From contig JAMLGM010000002.1 of the NCBI GenBank assembly GCA_023957975.1, forward strand, positions 1 to 64,000: DNA of 64,000 nucleotides, given 5' to 3'. Each line of letters opens with the position of its first letter. Within the stretch, counting starts at the first letter, position 1. Both the position numbers and the translations under genes were made by a program. This document shows, piece by piece, positions 62,743-64,000 of this stretch. Below the pieces are notes generated by a model. It was not told where the DNA came from and made no database searches. It was given only the letters and a program-made list of their open reading frames with translations. This stretch comes from Microthrixaceae bacterium. GTDB lineage: Bacteria > Actinomycetota > Acidimicrobiia > Acidimicrobiales > Microtrichaceae.

Positions 62743-64000
62743 ATGAGCGAGTCCACCGAATCCGCAACCGACGTCGTCGCCCGCATCGACCTACCCGAGA
62801 TGTCCTCGAACCCCGACGTCGGCTCATGCTCGCGCCGGGTTCTGTTGGTGGGGGCGGGATCGGCGCTGTTGGCGACAGCGTGTCAGCCGCCCGGCGCACC
62901 GGCCCCCGCGAGCGGACCTGCGTCGACCTCCCCGGCCACGCATCCGGTCGTCACGACGCCCGCAACGACGCCCGCAATCACCCCCGCAACCACCCCCACA
63001 ACGACGCCCGCAACGACGCCGACCACCACGCCGCCAAGCTCACCGACGACCACGCCGACGACCACGCCGACGATCCCAGGTGGGCCGGCGACGGGCCTCG
63101 GGGCGCTGCCGGTCGAGTTGATCATCGACAAGTTGACCTACGGGGTCCGGCCGGGACTCAAACAGCAGATCCTCACGCGGGGTGTCGAAGCGTGGGTCGA
63201 GGACCAACTCGATCCCCACGGCCGCGGAGTGCCGGACGCGGAGGCGCGCCTCGTCGGTTATTCCACGCTGACGAACACGCATCGCCAGAACTACGACGTG
63301 ATGAAGACCAACGGCGGCGCCGAGCGGCTGTTGCAGGAGCTCGACCACGCCACCCTTCAGCGGGCCGTGTACTCCGAACGGCAGCTCTACGAGGTCATGG
63401 TCGACTTCTGGGTCAACCACTTCAATGTCTGGCGCCAGAAGGATTGGACGGGTTTCTTGGTCAGCCGATCGCACGGCACCGTGGTTCGGCCGCACGCGCT
63501 CGGGAAGTTCTCGGACCTGTTGTGGGCCTCAGCCCATGACACCTCGATGCTCTACTACCTCGATCAGGTCGCCAGCGTGGTCGTCAACGGTGAGCGGCGC
63601 GTCAACGAGAACTACGCCCGAGAGATCCTCGAACTGCACACGCTCGGGGTGCTCGACTCCGAGCAGGCCTACACCGAGGCCGACGTCCGCGGCGTGGCGA
63701 GCTTGCTCAGCGGGTGGTCGATCAACTGGGACGACTCCGCGACGCGTTACGACTTCAAGTTCAATCCCTGGGGCCACGACCTGAGTGCGATCTCGGTGCT
63801 CGACGGGGCGTTCAGTCGCCCGAAACGCAACTATGGACAGGGTCTCGCCGATGGCGAGGCCCTGCTCGGAGTGCTGGCACGACATCCATCGACGGCGCGT
63901 CACCTCGCCACCAAGCTGTGTCGGCGCTTCGTCGGCGATGCCCCGCCGCCGGGGCTGGTTCAGAGTGCGGCGCAGGTGTATCTGGACCACGACACGGCCA
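62743..64000 (+). CDS. DUF1800-family exported protein (3' partial)
   Basis: Runs off the window end after 419 complete codons. ATG 62743 starts a twin-arginine-like lipoprotein signal (SCSRRVLLVGAGSALLATAC). A Thr/Pro-rich linker (TTPATTPAITPATTPTTTP) spans about residues 70-110. The DUF1800 part begins near LIIDKLTYGVRPGL and shows NENYAREILELHTLGVL, WVEDQLDP and MVDFWVNHFNVW. By family such proteins are exported and often adjacent to a DUF1501 gene, which would lie beyond the window. The reading frame is intact throughout. Confidence 0.88.
   Translation, partial: MSESTESATDVVARIDLPEMSSNPDVGSCSRRVLLVGAGSALLATACQPPGAPAPASGPASTSPATHPVVTTPATTPAITPATTPTTTPATTPTTTPPSSPTTTPTTTPTIPGGPATGLGALPVELIIDKLTYGVRPGLKQQILTRGVEAWVEDQLDPHGRGVPDAEARLVGYSTLTNTHRQNYDVMKTNGGAERLLQELDHATLQRAVYSERQLYEVMVDFWVNHFNVWRQKDWTGFLVSRSHGTVVRPHALGKFSDLLWASAHDTSMLYYLDQVASVVVNGERRVNENYAREILELHTLGVLDSEQAYTEADVRGVASLLSGWSINWDDSATRYDFKFNPWGHDLSAISVLDGAFSRPKRNYGQGLADGEALLGVLARHPSTARHLATKLCRRFVGDAPPPGLVQSAAQVYLDHDTA

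Overview
The window is GC-rich actinobacterial DNA, most plausibly from the class Acidimicrobiia; the class is an inference. The lineage evidence is a cofactor-F420 economy (a CofC-type guanylyltransferase and three luciferase-like F420-type oxidoreductases), a mycothiol S-conjugate amidase, the LexA-controlled ImuA'/ImuB/DnaE2 mutasome, a wax-ester/triacylglycerol synthase, and the divergent cofC-gpsA pair also known from mycobacteria. No rRNA, tRNA, CRISPR array, transposase or integrase was found. No stretch over 300 bases lacks a gene; the largest gap is 254 bases (10349-10602).

Region 1 (1-7748) looks acquired. It holds the 3' part of a very large RHS/YD-repeat polymorphic toxin with two PA14 modules and a variable C-terminal tip. 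Three small genes follow, each encoding a protein with two membrane segments and a short soluble domain; these are candidate immunity genes. Codon choice here (TTG, GTT, GGT; T-ending codons) differs clearly from the C-ending codons of the rest.

Region 2 (7859-25898) is mostly housekeeping: a NarL-type regulator, an apparently N-terminally short luciferase-like oxidoreductase separated by one in-frame TAG from the gene before it, and a giant PKD/beta-helix/glycine-rich lipoprotein. Then come an exonuclease divergent from metG, a PIG-L deacetylase, an MtfA-like peptidase, cofC divergent from gpsA-rnhB, a class III nucleotide cyclase, a GYF-like protein and a YpfJ-type zinc peptidase.

Region 3 (25969-38801) is the DNA-damage block. 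imuA'-imuB carries a perfect LexA box 12 bases before its start and dnaE2 a second one 15 bases before its start. Between them lie a two-component system, a Bax-inhibitor-1 family membrane protein and a cytochrome P450. An M15 peptidase with a coiled coil follows dnaE2.

Region 4 (38921-64000) is rich in lipid and redox metabolism: acyl-CoA dehydrogenase, thioesterase, a TetR/MFS efflux pair, a duplicated PhoU-TrkA_C regulator overlapping mca, thiolase, 2-hydroxyacid dehydrogenase, an ArfB-like ribosome rescue factor, an overlapping LLM-SDR-uracil glycosylase operon, WS/DGAT, PAP2 phosphatase, a RecB-like nuclease overlapping an alpha/beta hydrolase, and a lipoprotein divergent from a DUF1800 gene cut by the window end.

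Two structural signals are not explained by the genes. One is a long palindrome present in two copies 18 kb apart, one of which encodes the last codons and stop of the WS/DGAT gene. The other is a recurrent pattern of short tandem duplications that touch or closely follow stop codons, alongside in-frame short duplications inside several reading frames.
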